64,000 nt of DNA from Flavobacteriales bacterium (GCA_020635495.1 JACJZQ010000003.1:1-64000), one strand, 5' to 3'; positions 34,867-44,352 are shown, counted from the first letter of the stretch. Numbers and translations are program-made. The notes: generated by a model from the letters alone, not told the origin.

Positions 34867-35927
34867 TCAATCAACATCTTCAAACTGACTTCCGCTCACC
34901 TCACAGATCAGATCCTTGCCGTAAACCAAACTTGGGGTTTGCCAACCAGCTTTGAAATTGCCTCGTAGAATCTGCTGCGCGATATGAACAGCCGTCATGG
35001 CAGTAAGTGTGTAGCCTTCTTGGGTTTGAATGGTTGACGTGATTGATTTTCCAGATTTATCGGTAACCGTTCCTACCAAATAGGTGGCAGCCTTAGCACG
35101 TTGCTCATCGGTTGGTCCTGCTTGGCCTGCAATGATCTTGGCGCGCGCCTTATTTTTCACAAACTCGGTGCGCATCAACCAACCGAACCATTTGCCCCAT
35201 TTCATGCCATCAATGGCCTTCTTCGGCAAACCCATGTAAACCTTGATATTCGGAATTCCCGTGCTGAAAAAAGCGGTGTAAACATCGCCCCACGGAATGG
35301 TCACAGCCGTCATGTTCTTCGGTCCGAAATCAAACCGTTTCACATCATAGGCATCAGGCACCTGCTTCAGTTTTCCATCTTTTCTGATGGTTCCTCCATA
35401 GCCCAAACCTTCCACAACCGTGAGGCTCGTTCCTCGCGAAGCACGACCTGTTCCGTAAAACGCCAGCACCAAGTCATCAGCATCTTCCATCCGCGATTTC
35501 ATGTGAGCCGCCAAGCAATCACTCGGCACCACATCGAAACCCGTTCCGGGCAGCACCATCACACCAGCTTCTTTCGCTTGCTCATCATACTTTCTGGCTT
35601 GCGCGAAAACCGCAATTTCACCCGTAATATCCGTGTAATGAACCTTATTCCGAATGCACGCTTCCACCATCGGTTTGGATGTGTGAATAAACGGTCCAGC
35701 AGCATGGATCACCACCTTCGCGCCAGCAAGTAATTTGTCCAGTCATCCGCTTTCAGATCAGCCACCTGATAAGGCATTCCGTACTTGTAAGCAACTGGTT
35801 TCAGTTTACTTTCATTCCTACCAGAAAGCAGCGGTTTGATACCCAATTCCTGACATTTTCTAACGATCAATTCGCCCGTATATCCGTACGCTCCATAAAC
35901 AATGATGTCTTTGTTTTCCATGCTCAT
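34867..35927 (-). CDS. Saccharopine dehydrogenase-like NAD(P)-binding protein, split by one frameshift
   Basis: Frames 35927-35709 and 35715-34867 join near 35725 to give about 352 residues. The N-terminus is a Rossmann fold (IIVYGAYGYTGELIVRKC), followed by VVIHAAGPFIHTSKPMVEAC and HYTDITGE, typical of the saccharopine dehydrogenase/trans-acting enoyl reductase family. The LPGTGFDVVPSDCLAAHM segment is also diagnostic. The substrate is not known; members act on lipids or amino acids. It is divergent from the permease gene, 41 bp away. Confidence 0.83.
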
Positions 35928-35968
35928 TCTGTGTGTGATTGCAATTTGTCTAAATTAGGCATCCTTCT

Positions 35969-37317
35969 ATGGAAAACACCAGCAACTCACCCAAATTAGA
36001 ACGCACACTTGGCCCTTTAATGCTTTGGGGATTGGGCGTTGGCTACGTCATCTCGGGAATGTATTTCGGGTGGAACCTTGGTTTGGCCGAAGGCGGAACC
36101 TTGGGATTGGCCATTGCTACGTTCTTCATCGTCATCATGTACGTCACATTTACGTTCAGCTACACGGAATTGGCGTGTGCCATTCCGAAAGCTGGCGGGG
36201 CATTCGATTATGCCGATAGAGCGCTTGGCCGAAACTGGGGATTCCTTGGCGGCATGGCACAGATCATCGAGTTTGTTTTTGCGCCACCGGCCATTGCTGC
36301 CGCCATTGGTGCGTACTTCAATCTGTTCTTGAAAACCGAACCTGTTTTCGTTGAAATTGCTGGCGCGAGTATTGAGATTCCGTGGTTGGCAATCTTGGCC
36401 TACTTCGCGTTTACCGCTCTGAATATTGCGGGTGTGAAAGCCGCAGCCACTTTCGAGTTGGTCATTACCATTTTGGCCGTTGGCGAACTGCTGATCTTTG
36501 CAGGTGTCACACTTCCTGAATTTGAGGTAGTGAACCTTCAGCACAACGCTTTCCCGAACGGAATTCCGGGGATTTTTGCTGCTATTCCATTTGCCATTTG
36601 GTTTTTCTTGGCCATTGAAGGCGTGGCCAACGTTGCTGAGGAAACCAAGAATCCGCAGAAGAATGTGCTGATCGGTTTCGGTTCAGCGATTTTCACGTTG
36701 GTGATTCTTTGTGTGCTCACGTTCACCTCTTCAGTTGGCGTAGCCGGTTGGGAAGCCATTGTTTATGATGCGGACGGCAACATGTCGGACAGTCCGCTGC
36801 CATTGGCCATCGGCCATGTGGTCGGCCAATCGGGTGTTTGGTATCACCTCATTGTTTCCATCGGGTTGGTCGGATTGATCGCCTCTTTCCACGGTATCAT
36901 TCTCGCATCCGGTCGCGCCACGTACGAATTTGGAAGAATGAACCTCGCGCCAAAAGCATTGGGAAAAGTCCATTCCAAATTCAGAACGCCTGCCAACGCC
37001 CTCATCTTTAATATGGTTATTGGCATCATTGCATTGATGACCGGCAAAACGGAGAGATCATCACCATTGCGTGTTTCGGGGCATTAGCGTTGTACATCAT
37101 TTCCATGATCTCGTTCTTCGCGTTACGCAATAACGAACCCGATATGGAACGACCATTCCGTGTTCCTCTCTACCCTATTTTTCCAGCGTTGGCGCTGATC
37201 ATTGCCAGTATTTCCATGGTAGCAATGAGTTATTACAATCAGCAATTGGCGCTCATTTTCTTGGCAATTCTGGCGGTATCTTTCGGGTTGTATAAACTCG
37301 TTTACGATAAAAAGTGA
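35969..37317 (+). CDS. APC-family permease, ethanolamine-type, split by one frameshift
   Basis: Frames 35969-37087 and 37090-37317 join near 37056, where AAAACGGAGAG appears to have lost one G from ACG-GGA-GAG. The reconstructed protein is about 449 residues with 11-12 membrane helices. The start (LGVGYVISGMYFGWNLGLAE, FSYTELACAIPKAGGAFDYA, EFVFAPPAIAAAIGAYF) matches the ethanolamine permease subgroup of the APC superfamily. It is followed by an isoaspartyl peptidase and a GS-like ligase in one operon, which supports import of an amine or amino alcohol. Substrate is inferred. Confidence 0.83.
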
Positions 37318-37324
37318 CGCGATC

Positions 37325-38313
37325 ATGAGCAATTACGCCATTGTCATTCACGGAGGCGCTGGCTCCATCCTCAGAGAAAATCTGAGTGCGGAAATGGAAG
37401 CCGCTTATCGCGAGAAGTTGACAGAAGCCCTGAAAGTGGGCGAAGCAATTCTGAAAACGGTGGCACCAGCGTGGATGCTGTGGTGGAAACCATCAAGATC
37501 ATGGAAGATTCGCCTCTTTTCAACGCAGGAAAAGGTTCCGTTTACACGCATGACGAGAAGAACGAAATGGACGCCTCCATCATGAGTGGAAAGGACATGA
37601 CCGCTGGTGCAGTAGCTGGTGTTGACACTATCAAAAATCCAATTGAGGCTGCACGAGAAGTGATGCAGAACTCCAAGCACGTGATGCTTTCTGGTTCTGG
37701 TGCTGTTGAGTTCGCTGAAGAACGTGGAATCACGATAGTGGATGCTGCTTATTTCTACAACGAACGCAGGTTGCAACAACTCAAAAAGGCAAAGGACAAA
37801 GAGAATGTGATCTTGGATCACGATGGCGGTCATGGTATGGTCGACCCCGCTCATTCCGAAATTGAATTTGATGTGACGCTAAAGACGGATGACAAATTCG
37901 GAACGGTTGGTTGCGTGGCACTCGACCAACACGGAAACTTGGCTGCGGGAACTTCCACGGGAGGAATGACAAACAAACGCTATGGCCGCATTGGCGATTC
38001 GCCCATCATCGGTGCAGGAACGTATGCCGATGATAATACCTGCGCGGTTTCGTCTACCGGGCATGGCGAGTATTTCATCCGTCTGGCCGTAGCCAAGGAG
38101 ATAAGTGCACAAATGGAACATGGAAATAAATCGCTTACCGAAGCAGCCGATAACGTCATCCACACGAAACTGACCGAACTTGGCGGCACGGGAGGCGTGA
38201 TCGCCATCGATGCGAATGGTAATATTGCAATGCCGTTCAACACCTCGGGCATGTACCGCGGTTATATTGATACGAACGGAAAATTGGAAGTATTGATCTT
38301 CAAGAACAACTGA
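37325..38313 (+). CDS. Isoaspartyl peptidase/L-asparaginase (Ntn hydrolase), split by one frameshift
   Basis: Frames 37325-37585 and 37471-38313 join near 37456, where one A seems lost from an A-run (expected ILKNGGTSVDAVVETI). The ~329-residue precursor has YAIVIHGGAGSI at the start, PLFNAGKGSVYTHDEKNEMD, and FGTVGCVALDQHGNLAAGTS, whose Thr is the autocleavage nucleophile; GDSPIIGAGTYADD and STGHGEYFIR follow. Such enzymes hydrolyse beta-aspartyl or related isopeptide bonds. It lies 7 bp after the permease and 2 bp before the GS-like gene. It may also act on gamma-glutamyl amides, which is speculation. Confidence 0.88.
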
Positions 38314-38315
38314 AA

Positions 38316-39683
38316 ATGAACGAAAAGGAACTTACTCGCGAGCACATTCTGAACGAGGTTCGCAACTCATCGCACAACAAGATCAAACTGGCCATTACGG
38401 ACATTGATGGTGTGCTACGCGGCAAACTGATGCGCAGGGAAAAGTTCCTTTCGGCCGTTGAAAGCGGTTTCGGTTTCTGCGATGTGGTCTTCGGATGGGA
38501 CAGTTCTGATGTGGCGTACGATAACGTTACTTACACAGGCTGGCACACGGGTTACCCAGATGCGCAAGCGCGAATTGACCTCAGCACGTTCCGCCAAGTT
38601 CCGTGGGATGATGATGTGCCATTTTTCTTGGCAGATTTCGTGGATGGGAATGAAAAACCACTTGGTGTTTGCCCTCGAAGTCTGCTCAAAAACGTGAAGG
38701 CGAAATCCCTGAAAATGGGCTTCCGACCATTCTTCTCTCAGGAATTCGAGTGGTTCAATTTTGCTGAAAATGCAGATGACCTGCATGAGCGAGGCTTTTC
38801 CGAGCCGCAACCCCTCACACCCGGAATGTTCGGGTATTCGCTCCTGAGAAGCTCGCAAGAGAAAGAGTACTTCAATGACATCTTTGAGTACATGGACCAA
38901 TTTGATGTTCCCATTGAAGGGCTGCATACGGAAACCGGTCCAGGCGTTTACGAAGCGGCCATCATGTATGGCGATATTCTTCAATCGGCCGACAGAGCAG
39001 TGCTCTTTAAAGGTGGTGTAAAGGAAATCGGACATCTGCATGGCGTCATTCCAACGTTCATGGCCAAGATCAGTCCGAATCTGCCCGGTTGCAGCGGCCA
39101 CATTCACCAAAGCCTCTGGGACGATAAGAAGAACCTTTTCCATGATGCAAAAGGCAATAAGAATATGAGCAAATTGATGGAAAGTTACATGGCAGGGCAA
39201 TTGGCTTGTCTGCCTTTCATCTTGCCGATGATCGCTCCTACCATCAACAGCTACAAACGATTGGTAGAAGGTGCTTGGGCTCCTACAACTTTGACATGGG
39301 CAGCTGATAACCGAACGGTTGCATTACGCGCGCTTCCTGGCGGAGAAAAGTCGTGCCGACTGGAAACACGTGTGGTTGGTTCAGACACCAATCCGTACAT
39401 CGCTATGGCCGCTTGTTTGGCTGCAGGATTGTACGGCATTGAGAACAACCTGAAACTGCAAGTGCCTGAAACCATTGGCAACGGTTACCGCGACAATGGC
39501 GCTGGAACGCTTCCTAAAAACCTTTGGGATGCCACGCAGGCCATGAAGAACTCAGATATTCCAAAGCAACTGTTCGGAGAAGAATTCGTGAATCACTTTG
39601 TTGCTACCCGTGAATGGGAATGGCGGGAATTCTCCAAAGCGGTTACCGATTGGGAAACAAAACGCTATTTTGAGATCATCTAA
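38316..39683 (+). CDS. Glutamine-synthetase-family ligase (possible gamma-glutamylamide synthetase)
   Basis: A 455-residue GS-fold enzyme. Seen are the N-terminal KLAITDIDGVLRGKLM, the metal/ATP segment EGLHTETGPGVYEAAIMYGD, the PNLPGCSGHIHQSLWDD region, RLVEGAWAPTTLTWAADNRT and the CRLETRVVGSDTNPYIAMAA site. True GlnA usually differs in the N-terminal substrate region and the adenylylation loop. Together with an ethanolamine-type permease upstream, this fits the GlnA4/PuuA/IpuC group that gamma-glutamylates amines. Specificity (ethanolamine or other) is inferred. It is the third gene of the operon. Confidence 0.85.
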   Translation: MNEKELTREHILNEVRNSSHNKIKLAITDIDGVLRGKLMRREKFLSAVESGFGFCDVVFGWDSSDVAYDNVTYTGWHTGYPDAQARIDLSTFRQVPWDDDVPFFLADFVDGNEKPLGVCPRSLLKNVKAKSLKMGFRPFFSQEFEWFNFAENADDLHERGFSEPQPLTPGMFGYSLLRSSQEKEYFNDIFEYMDQFDVPIEGLHTETGPGVYEAAIMYGDILQSADRAVLFKGGVKEIGHLHGVIPTFMAKISPNLPGCSGHIHQSLWDDKKNLFHDAKGNKNMSKLMESYMAGQLACLPFILPMIAPTINSYKRLVEGAWAPTTLTWAADNRTVALRALPGGEKSCRLETRVVGSDTNPYIAMAACLAAGLYGIENNLKLQVPETIGNGYRDNGAGTLPKNLWDATQAMKNSDIPKQLFGEEFVNHFVATREWEWREFSKAVTDWETKRYFEII

Positions 39684-39685
39684 AC

Positions 39686-40201
39686 ATGAAAACCAGCTCT
39701 CTTCTATCAATTTTATGTCTAACACTGCTCTTTTCAGCAAGTTGTTTGGCACAGACCATAACCATCAATTCGCTTCGGGCCAAAGAAACTTACCAAGTTG
39801 GCGAAACCATCCTCAAGCAAAAGGACGTGAAACAACGGATTTCGTCTGACCAAGCTTCCTTGGACAAATTCGTGAGCGGACAAGGCTGGAACATTGCTGG
39901 TATTGCCACCAGTGCTGGAGGTGGAATCGTGCTTCTTTCCGGTGTTGGATTGGCCATTGATAACTCCGTGAAAAACGAAGTGCTTGATGCTTCAGAGAAA
40001 ATTGACGACTCCCTTTCTTGGACATTGATCGGTGTTGGAATCGGAGCGCTCATTCCAGGTGCTATCATGATTCTTTCTGGAAGAAACCAACGCATAAAAG
40101 CCATCGAGAACTTCAACAGGACAGTTGGTGGATCTTCTTACCGCCACCCTATTCAATTGAAACCTTCATCTAGAGGAGTTGGAATGGCCTTGGTGTTTTA
40201 G
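39686..40201 (+). CDS. Secreted/membrane protein of unknown function
   Basis: A 171-residue protein with a signal peptide (LCLTLLFSASCLAQ), although a Cys in the c-region might allow lipidation. Two hydrophobic stretches follow (IAGIATSAGGGIVLLSGVGL and WTLIGVGIGALIPGAIMIL) around a charged linker, so it may be a small membrane protein. It begins 2 bp after the GS-like gene and 3 bp before the ankyrin gene. No family recognised. Confidence 0.72.
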   Translation: MKTSSLLSILCLTLLFSASCLAQTITINSLRAKETYQVGETILKQKDVKQRISSDQASLDKFVSGQGWNIAGIATSAGGGIVLLSGVGLAIDNSVKNEVLDASEKIDDSLSWTLIGVGIGALIPGAIMILSGRNQRIKAIENFNRTVGGSSYRHPIQLKPSSRGVGMALVF

Positions 40202-40204
40202 CGA

Positions 40205-40813
40205 ATGGAATACAGGGTATTTCTTGTCGTCTGTTTTTGCTTCAGCTTTGTTCATCTTAAAGGTCAGAGCATCTATGAATTACTTAAATCAGAAGATGAG
40301 CGTGTTTTTACCATTGAAGATTTCAAGGGTATAAATCTCGACACTAACTGTTACCAATCAGCCTTTGGCGGACTGATCGGAGATGCAACTTCACCTTTAC
40401 AGTATGCTGTCACATACAGAAAACACAGGCTAATAAGCCTAATGCTTCTAGCTGGTGCAAACCCCAATTTTCAAAGTCCTGACGGGTTTACTGCTTTACA
40501 TCGAGCTGCGTTTTTAAACGATACGATTTCAATTACCTTGTTGTTGGAGTATAGGGCAACCGTTGACGCAAAAGCAAATCAGCATGGTGGCTTACTGACC
40601 CCGTTCCTAGTTGCTGCAAATTGGTCGAAACCTAATGCCGCAATGTTGCTAGTTAAAAATGGAGCAGACTGGTCGTTGAAGTTTGATGGGAAAAACGCCC
40701 TTGAACTAATGAATACTTGTTGTGGCGATGGATTTGGCGAGCTGATTATTCCATCCGAACGGACTGAAACCGAACAGTTTCTCATAAGTCTAGGACTAAA
40801 ATCAGGCAGATGA
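40205..40813 (+). CDS. Secreted ankyrin-repeat protein
   Basis: A 202-residue protein with a signal peptide (YRVFLVVCFCFSFVHLKGQ). Residues ~60-175 hold three to four ankyrin repeats (TSPLQYAVTYRKHRLISLML, GFTALHRAAFLNDTISITLL, LTPFLVAANWSKPNAAMLLV). Ankyrins bind proteins; the partner is unknown. Its stop overlaps the thioesterase start as ATGA. Confidence 0.8.
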   Translation: MEYRVFLVVCFCFSFVHLKGQSIYELLKSEDERVFTIEDFKGINLDTNCYQSAFGGLIGDATSPLQYAVTYRKHRLISLMLLAGANPNFQSPDGFTALHRAAFLNDTISITLLLEYRATVDAKANQHGGLLTPFLVAANWSKPNAAMLLVKNGADWSLKFDGKNALELMNTCCGDGFGELIIPSERTETEQFLISLGLKSGR

Positions 40814-41256
40814 TGAGTACAACTTTCAATCCCCAATTCCCAGATTACAAATCCAAAGTTGAGCAGAGTTTTGCCTCGCAAAAATTCATGGAGCACATCG
40901 GTGCTGAGTTGATTGATGTACAACCCGGCTATTGTGAGATTCATGTTCCATTCAACGATAACCTAACGCAGCAGAACGGTTTTTTCCATGCTGGAGTAAT
41001 CGGAACAATCGCAGACAATACGGCTGGCTATGCTAGTCTTTCTCTTATGAAAGAACATTCATCTGTTTTGAGTGTAGAATTCAAACTGAATTTGATGCGA
41101 CCAGCAGACGGAGAGTTGCTGATTGGCAAAGGTTATGTGCTCAAATACGGCAGAACATTAACGGTTTGCAGGGCAGACGTTTTCATTGTAAAAGATGGAA
41201 TTGAAAAATTGTGTGCGGCTGCTCAACTCACTATGATTGAGCTAGAACACAAATAA
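40810..41256 (+). CDS. PaaI-family hotdog thioesterase
   Basis: A 148-residue hotdog-fold protein. The family signature NGFFHAGVIGTIADNTAGYA holds the active-site loop and helix, and the strands SVLSVEFKLNLMRPADGE and GRTLTVCRADVFIVKDG follow. Members hydrolyse acyl-CoA thioesters in the cytoplasm. The length is typical. It overlaps the ankyrin gene by 4 bp and the next gene by 1 bp (TAATG). Confidence 0.88.
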   Translation: MMSTTFNPQFPDYKSKVEQSFASQKFMEHIGAELIDVQPGYCEIHVPFNDNLTQQNGFFHAGVIGTIADNTAGYASLSLMKEHSSVLSVEFKLNLMRPADGELLIGKGYVLKYGRTLTVCRADVFIVKDGIEKLCAAAQLTMIELEHK

Positions 41257-41684
41257 TGAAGCTCATACTTTTATCAGTCTTTCTTTGCTCATTTCTTTCT
41301 TCCAATGCACAGCATTGCATTTTTCAATAGTACAAATGCGATAAAGGACACAATCTAGTAACTGCTCAACCAGATACCGATTTCGACAACATTAAGGTTC
41401 AAAAACTAGCACACGATTCACTTTCTACAAGCTTTCTTGTTTGGGTAAAAAAGAATGTACGCGCACACCGACATAAATTTCATTCCGAAAACCTGTACGT
41501 CATAGAAGGCGTAGGTGAAATGGTAGTTGCTAAAGACACTTTCAATATCGGATCCGGCAGTTATGTTTTCATTCCTACAAATAAAGTTCATTCTGTAAGG
41601 GTTGATGAAAGCAATGGTGTAATGACGGTATTGTCGATACAATCGCCATTCTTTGACGGCAACGACTGGGTTTTTGACGAATAA
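41256..41684 (+). pseudogene. Secreted cupin-like protein with in-frame TAG
   Basis: From ATG 41256 there is a signal peptide (LILLSVFLCSFLSSNAQ), then an in-frame TAG at 41328-41330 after 24 codons. The same frame then stays open for 117 codons to TAA 41682 and encodes a cupin-like sequence (VRAHRHKFHSENLYVIEGVG, GSYVFIPTNKVHSVRVD) with the His and Glu metal ligands. Only the stop interrupts it, so a recent nonsense mutation (e.g. TGG to TAG) or a base error is likely. An internal start is possible but would drop the signal peptide. Confidence 0.72.
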
Positions 41685-41686
41685 AA

Positions 41687-41712
41687 AAGCCGCCCTCCAA
41701 AGAGAGCGGCTT
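41687..41712. terminator. Bidirectional terminator between convergent genes
   Basis: AAGCCGC (41687-41693) pairs with GCGGCTT (41706-41712), with an A-run before it on the plus strand, which is a T-run for the minus-strand exoprotein gene. Confidence 0.75.
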
Positions 41713-41735
41713 CCATTAACCTAAAGAAGACTGAA

Positions 41736-43064
41736 TTACTTGTTCTTCAGCAACTCTACTTCCGCTTTTAACTGCTCAATCATCTCTTGCTGTTCTTGTA
41801 TTCCACTAATAAGAACAGGAATCAACTCAGAATAAGATACCATTCTTAAATCTGAGATACCATTTCCATTTGTATCATCCCCATTTATGGTAACAATTTC
41901 TGGGAAAACCGACTCTACTTCTTGTGCAATCAAACCAAAGCTCTTGCTCTCTGCGTCTGCTTGTTTCTTGAAGTGATACTTGGTTGGATTAAGAAGCATA
42001 ATCTTATCAAGCATACCATCTAAACGCTCAATATTCTTTTTCAGTCTTTTGTCTGAAACAGATGTATACACTCCCGTAACATCATTGAAAGCGCCACGAT
42101 CCGCTCCATTGTAATACAGTTTCAGGTCATCAGTTGATTGAGAGACATACAAAGTCCATTCGTTATTAGTGAAGGATTGTTCTAGTTCCAATCCACCTGG
42201 TCCGCCAACTCCCGTAAACTGATCTTGCAGTAAATGAAGGTTTCTTACCGGAGCAACTGTCCCAACACCAATTAATCCGTCTGCATCAATTACCATTCTA
42301 TTGTTGTTTCCGCTGGTTTGAAAGCGAAGATTTCCTAACGTAGCATCAGCTCGAAGAACTATATCATCAAAGCTACTCCATAAAATTCCTTTTCGAGTAT
42401 TTCCTTGATTAAGACTAATCCATTTGCTGGCTCCTGGAGATTCAAAATGAGCAATCTCAGAACCTGATGAAGCCACATGCAAGGTGCTTACAGGTGTTGT
42501 AGTACCAACACCAACATTTGTCCCGCTGTTAAACAGGGTAGAACTAGCCACCCAATCAGAACCATCATGTCTAAGTGTCTGTCCACTCGTACCTGCCACT
42601 AAAGGCCCCGTTGGTCCTGCCGGTCCCGCTGGTCCTGCTGGCCCTTCCACTCCTGGCACTCCTGCATTTGCAGCATACATTGCGTATGGAACCGAAAGTA
42701 ATTGGGATGTTCCCATGTCGGCATAGGCAGTACCGCCTGCAGCGTCCATTTCTACTTGAACGTAGTAATCGTTATTACCCCAGTCTATGGTTCCAAATGT
42801 TCCTGAAACAACTGTTCCGCCTCCGATGGCAAGATTAAACAATCCAAACTCATTCGTTGTGGCAGCATGTGTTTCTTGATAAACTACTGTTCCTGTGGCT
42901 GTCCCTTCATGTAAGCTAATGCGAACTCCTACTGCTTGGTTTTCAATTACCACTCCTTGCGCGTTTCGAGCCACGCCCTGATAATTGAAATTCTGCCAGG
43001 TTTGAGCAAACGATGAAATGGCTATGGCCAAAACAAATAAAGTTGATAGTGTTATTTTTTTCAT
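41736..43064 (-). CDS. Secreted fibre-like exoprotein with Peptidase_S74 domain
   Basis: A 442-residue protein with a signal peptide (LFVLAIAISSFAQ). Residues ~22-132 are the domain shared with the proteins at 1-817 and 17104-18228 (QNFNYQGVARNAQGVVIENQ, QLLSVPYAMYAANAG). A short collagen-like stretch (EGPAGPAGPAGPTGP) and VGVGTTTP-type beta units follow. The C-terminal ~105 residues are the intramolecular chaperone of phage tail spikes (SDKRLKKNIERLDGMLDKIM, FGLIAQEVESVFPEIV), ending in a coiled coil. The Ser-Asp cleavage pair is visible, so self-processing after trimer folding is plausible. It is 14 bp after the T9SS gene upstream. Confidence 0.88.
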   Translation of the reverse strand: MKKITLSTLFVLAIAISSFAQTWQNFNYQGVARNAQGVVIENQAVGVRISLHEGTATGTVVYQETHAATTNEFGLFNLAIGGGTVVSGTFGTIDWGNNDYYVQVEMDAAGGTAYADMGTSQLLSVPYAMYAANAGVPGVEGPAGPAGPAGPTGPLVAGTSGQTLRHDGSDWVASSTLFNSGTNVGVGTTTPVSTLHVASSGSEIAHFESPGASKWISLNQGNTRKGILWSSFDDIVLRADATLGNLRFQTSGNNNRMVIDADGLIGVGTVAPVRNLHLLQDQFTGVGGPGGLELEQSFTNNEWTLYVSQSTDDLKLYYNGADRGAFNDVTGVYTSVSDKRLKKNIERLDGMLDKIMLLNPTKYHFKKQADAESKSFGLIAQEVESVFPEIVTINGDDTNGNGISDLRMVSYSELIPVLISGIQEQQEMIEQLKAEVELLKNK

Positions 43065-43078
43065 GATGATTTAGGTTT

Positions 43079-43570
43079 TTATTGTTGAACTTTTTGAATG
43101 TTAAATGATGCCTGCAGACCTTCTTCGGTCATTAGTCGAAGTAGATAAGTGCCATTGGCAAAGCCACCGAGGTCTAGCTGGTGTTGCGATGTTCCAGAAT
43201 TTATCTGCTCCGATGAGACCATTCGTCCAGCGGCATCAAAAAGAATAGCCGATACATCATCACTTTTCGCATCAAACTTGATGTTCAAAAGATAATCTAC
43301 CGGATTAGGATAGACACTTACACCCTCCAATACTGCTTCCGTTTCTCGGATTCCAGTAACGGTTAATAGGGTTTGATGAAATCCTTGGGTAAGAATGTTT
43401 GTTCCATTATCGTGCGTGGCGATAACGGGTTCTCCAATGGTCCAACTCAATTGAGTGGTGCCATTTGAAAAATGCGTTCCAGCAGATGCAACAACATCAG
43501 GTGTAATGCTTTGTGCATGTAACCCAACCGAAGCGCCCACAAGTGCAATAATTGATGTGAGTTTTTTCAT
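43079..43570 (-). CDS. Secreted T9SS sorting-domain protein
   Basis: A 163-residue protein with a signal peptide (IIALVGASVGLHAQ). The N-terminal family (SITPDVVASAGTHFSNGTTQ, LSWTIGEPVIATHDNGTNIL, TQGFHQT) is shared with the proteins at 43775-44269 and 16528-17058. The C-terminal ~80 residues are a T9SS domain (VSVYPNPVDYLLNIKFDAKS, GFANGTYLLRLMTEEG). It is in an operon with the S74 exoprotein gene and could be its surface partner. Confidence 0.83.
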   Translation of the reverse strand: MKKLTSIIALVGASVGLHAQSITPDVVASAGTHFSNGTTQLSWTIGEPVIATHDNGTNILTQGFHQTLLTVTGIRETEAVLEGVSVYPNPVDYLLNIKFDAKSDDVSAILFDAAGRMVSSEQINSGTSQHQLDLGGFANGTYLLRLMTEEGLQASFNIQKVQQ

Positions 43571-43730
43571 ACGTTGATAGTTTAGTTATACATCTAAATT
43601 AAACATTTGACTGTTCACTCAACACTGATTTACCTCAAAACCTAAACTATCTTTCGACATAGGAATTCATGCCTGAAATCAGAATTTTAAAAGGTTATAC
43701 TGGCTCATAAACCGATATTACAGGCACAAA

Positions 43731-43754
43731 AAAAGCCACCCGAAGGTGGCTTTT
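43731..43754 (-). terminator. Terminator between the paired T9SS genes
   Basis: AAAGCCACC-CGAA-GGTGGCTTT forms a 9-bp stem with A/T-rich flanks and lies just after the stop at 43775. The rest of 43571-43730 holds nothing I recognise. Confidence 0.78.
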
Positions 43755-43774
43755 AAGCTTTTTGCGTTTGTCTC

Positions 43775-44269
43775 TTATTGAGCAACGCCCACTTTCATTA
43801 CCTTATGAGTGGTATTCATTTTGCCATCAACACTTGACATTTGAATCAAATAGTTACCAGTAGCAACTGCATTCATAGGAACCACATATTTTGTTTGATA
43901 CGCCTCAATTTTGTTTGTGTAAACAAGTTTTCCGCCCATATCAAATAACTTCAACTCAATATCACTTTCGTTGTTTCCCAACTCAATATTCAAAAGTTCC
44001 GAGGTTGGATTTGGGTACATATTTAAACGAACATTAGATAGTGTTTCTTCGATAGAAGTAACGGTTAGTTGCGTTTGATGAAACCCTTGTGTAAGCACAT
44101 TTGTCCCGTTATCATAAGTATCAATCACCACTTCCCCAAGCGTCCAACTCAATTGGGTTGTTCCATTATCATAATGCTCGCCTGCGCTAGCAATTACTTC
44201 TGGAGAAATAGATTGTGCCATTCCGAACATTGGCAAAACGGCTAGAGAAACAATGGTTAAAAACTTCAT
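43775..44269 (-). CDS. Secreted T9SS sorting-domain protein, paralogue of 43079-43570
   Basis: A 164-residue protein with a signal peptide (IVSLAVLPMFGMAQ). The mature N-terminus (SISPEVIASAGEHYDNGTTQ, LSWTLGEVVIDTYDNGTNVL) matches its neighbour closely, showing a local duplication. The C-terminus is a T9SS domain (NMYPNPTSELLNIELG, GKLVYTNKIEAYQTKYV). It has its own terminator and so is probably a single-gene unit, divergent from the alcohol dehydrogenase. Confidence 0.83.
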   Translation of the reverse strand: MKFLTIVSLAVLPMFGMAQSISPEVIASAGEHYDNGTTQLSWTLGEVVIDTYDNGTNVLTQGFHQTQLTVTSIEETLSNVRLNMYPNPTSELLNIELGNNESDIELKLFDMGGKLVYTNKIEAYQTKYVVPMNAVATGNYLIQMSSVDGKMNTTHKVMKVGVAQ

Positions 44270-44352
44270 GTTTTTTGATTTAGTGAAACGAATATACTAA
44301 TCGTTGGCGGAACTAATTTTACGTTTTCAAATCAATTAGTAACAAAACAAAT

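Noticed and set aside
38415..39200. A 261-codon frame antisense to the GS-like gene
   Set aside because: The product has no recognisable fold and the sense strand is a clear enzyme in an operon.
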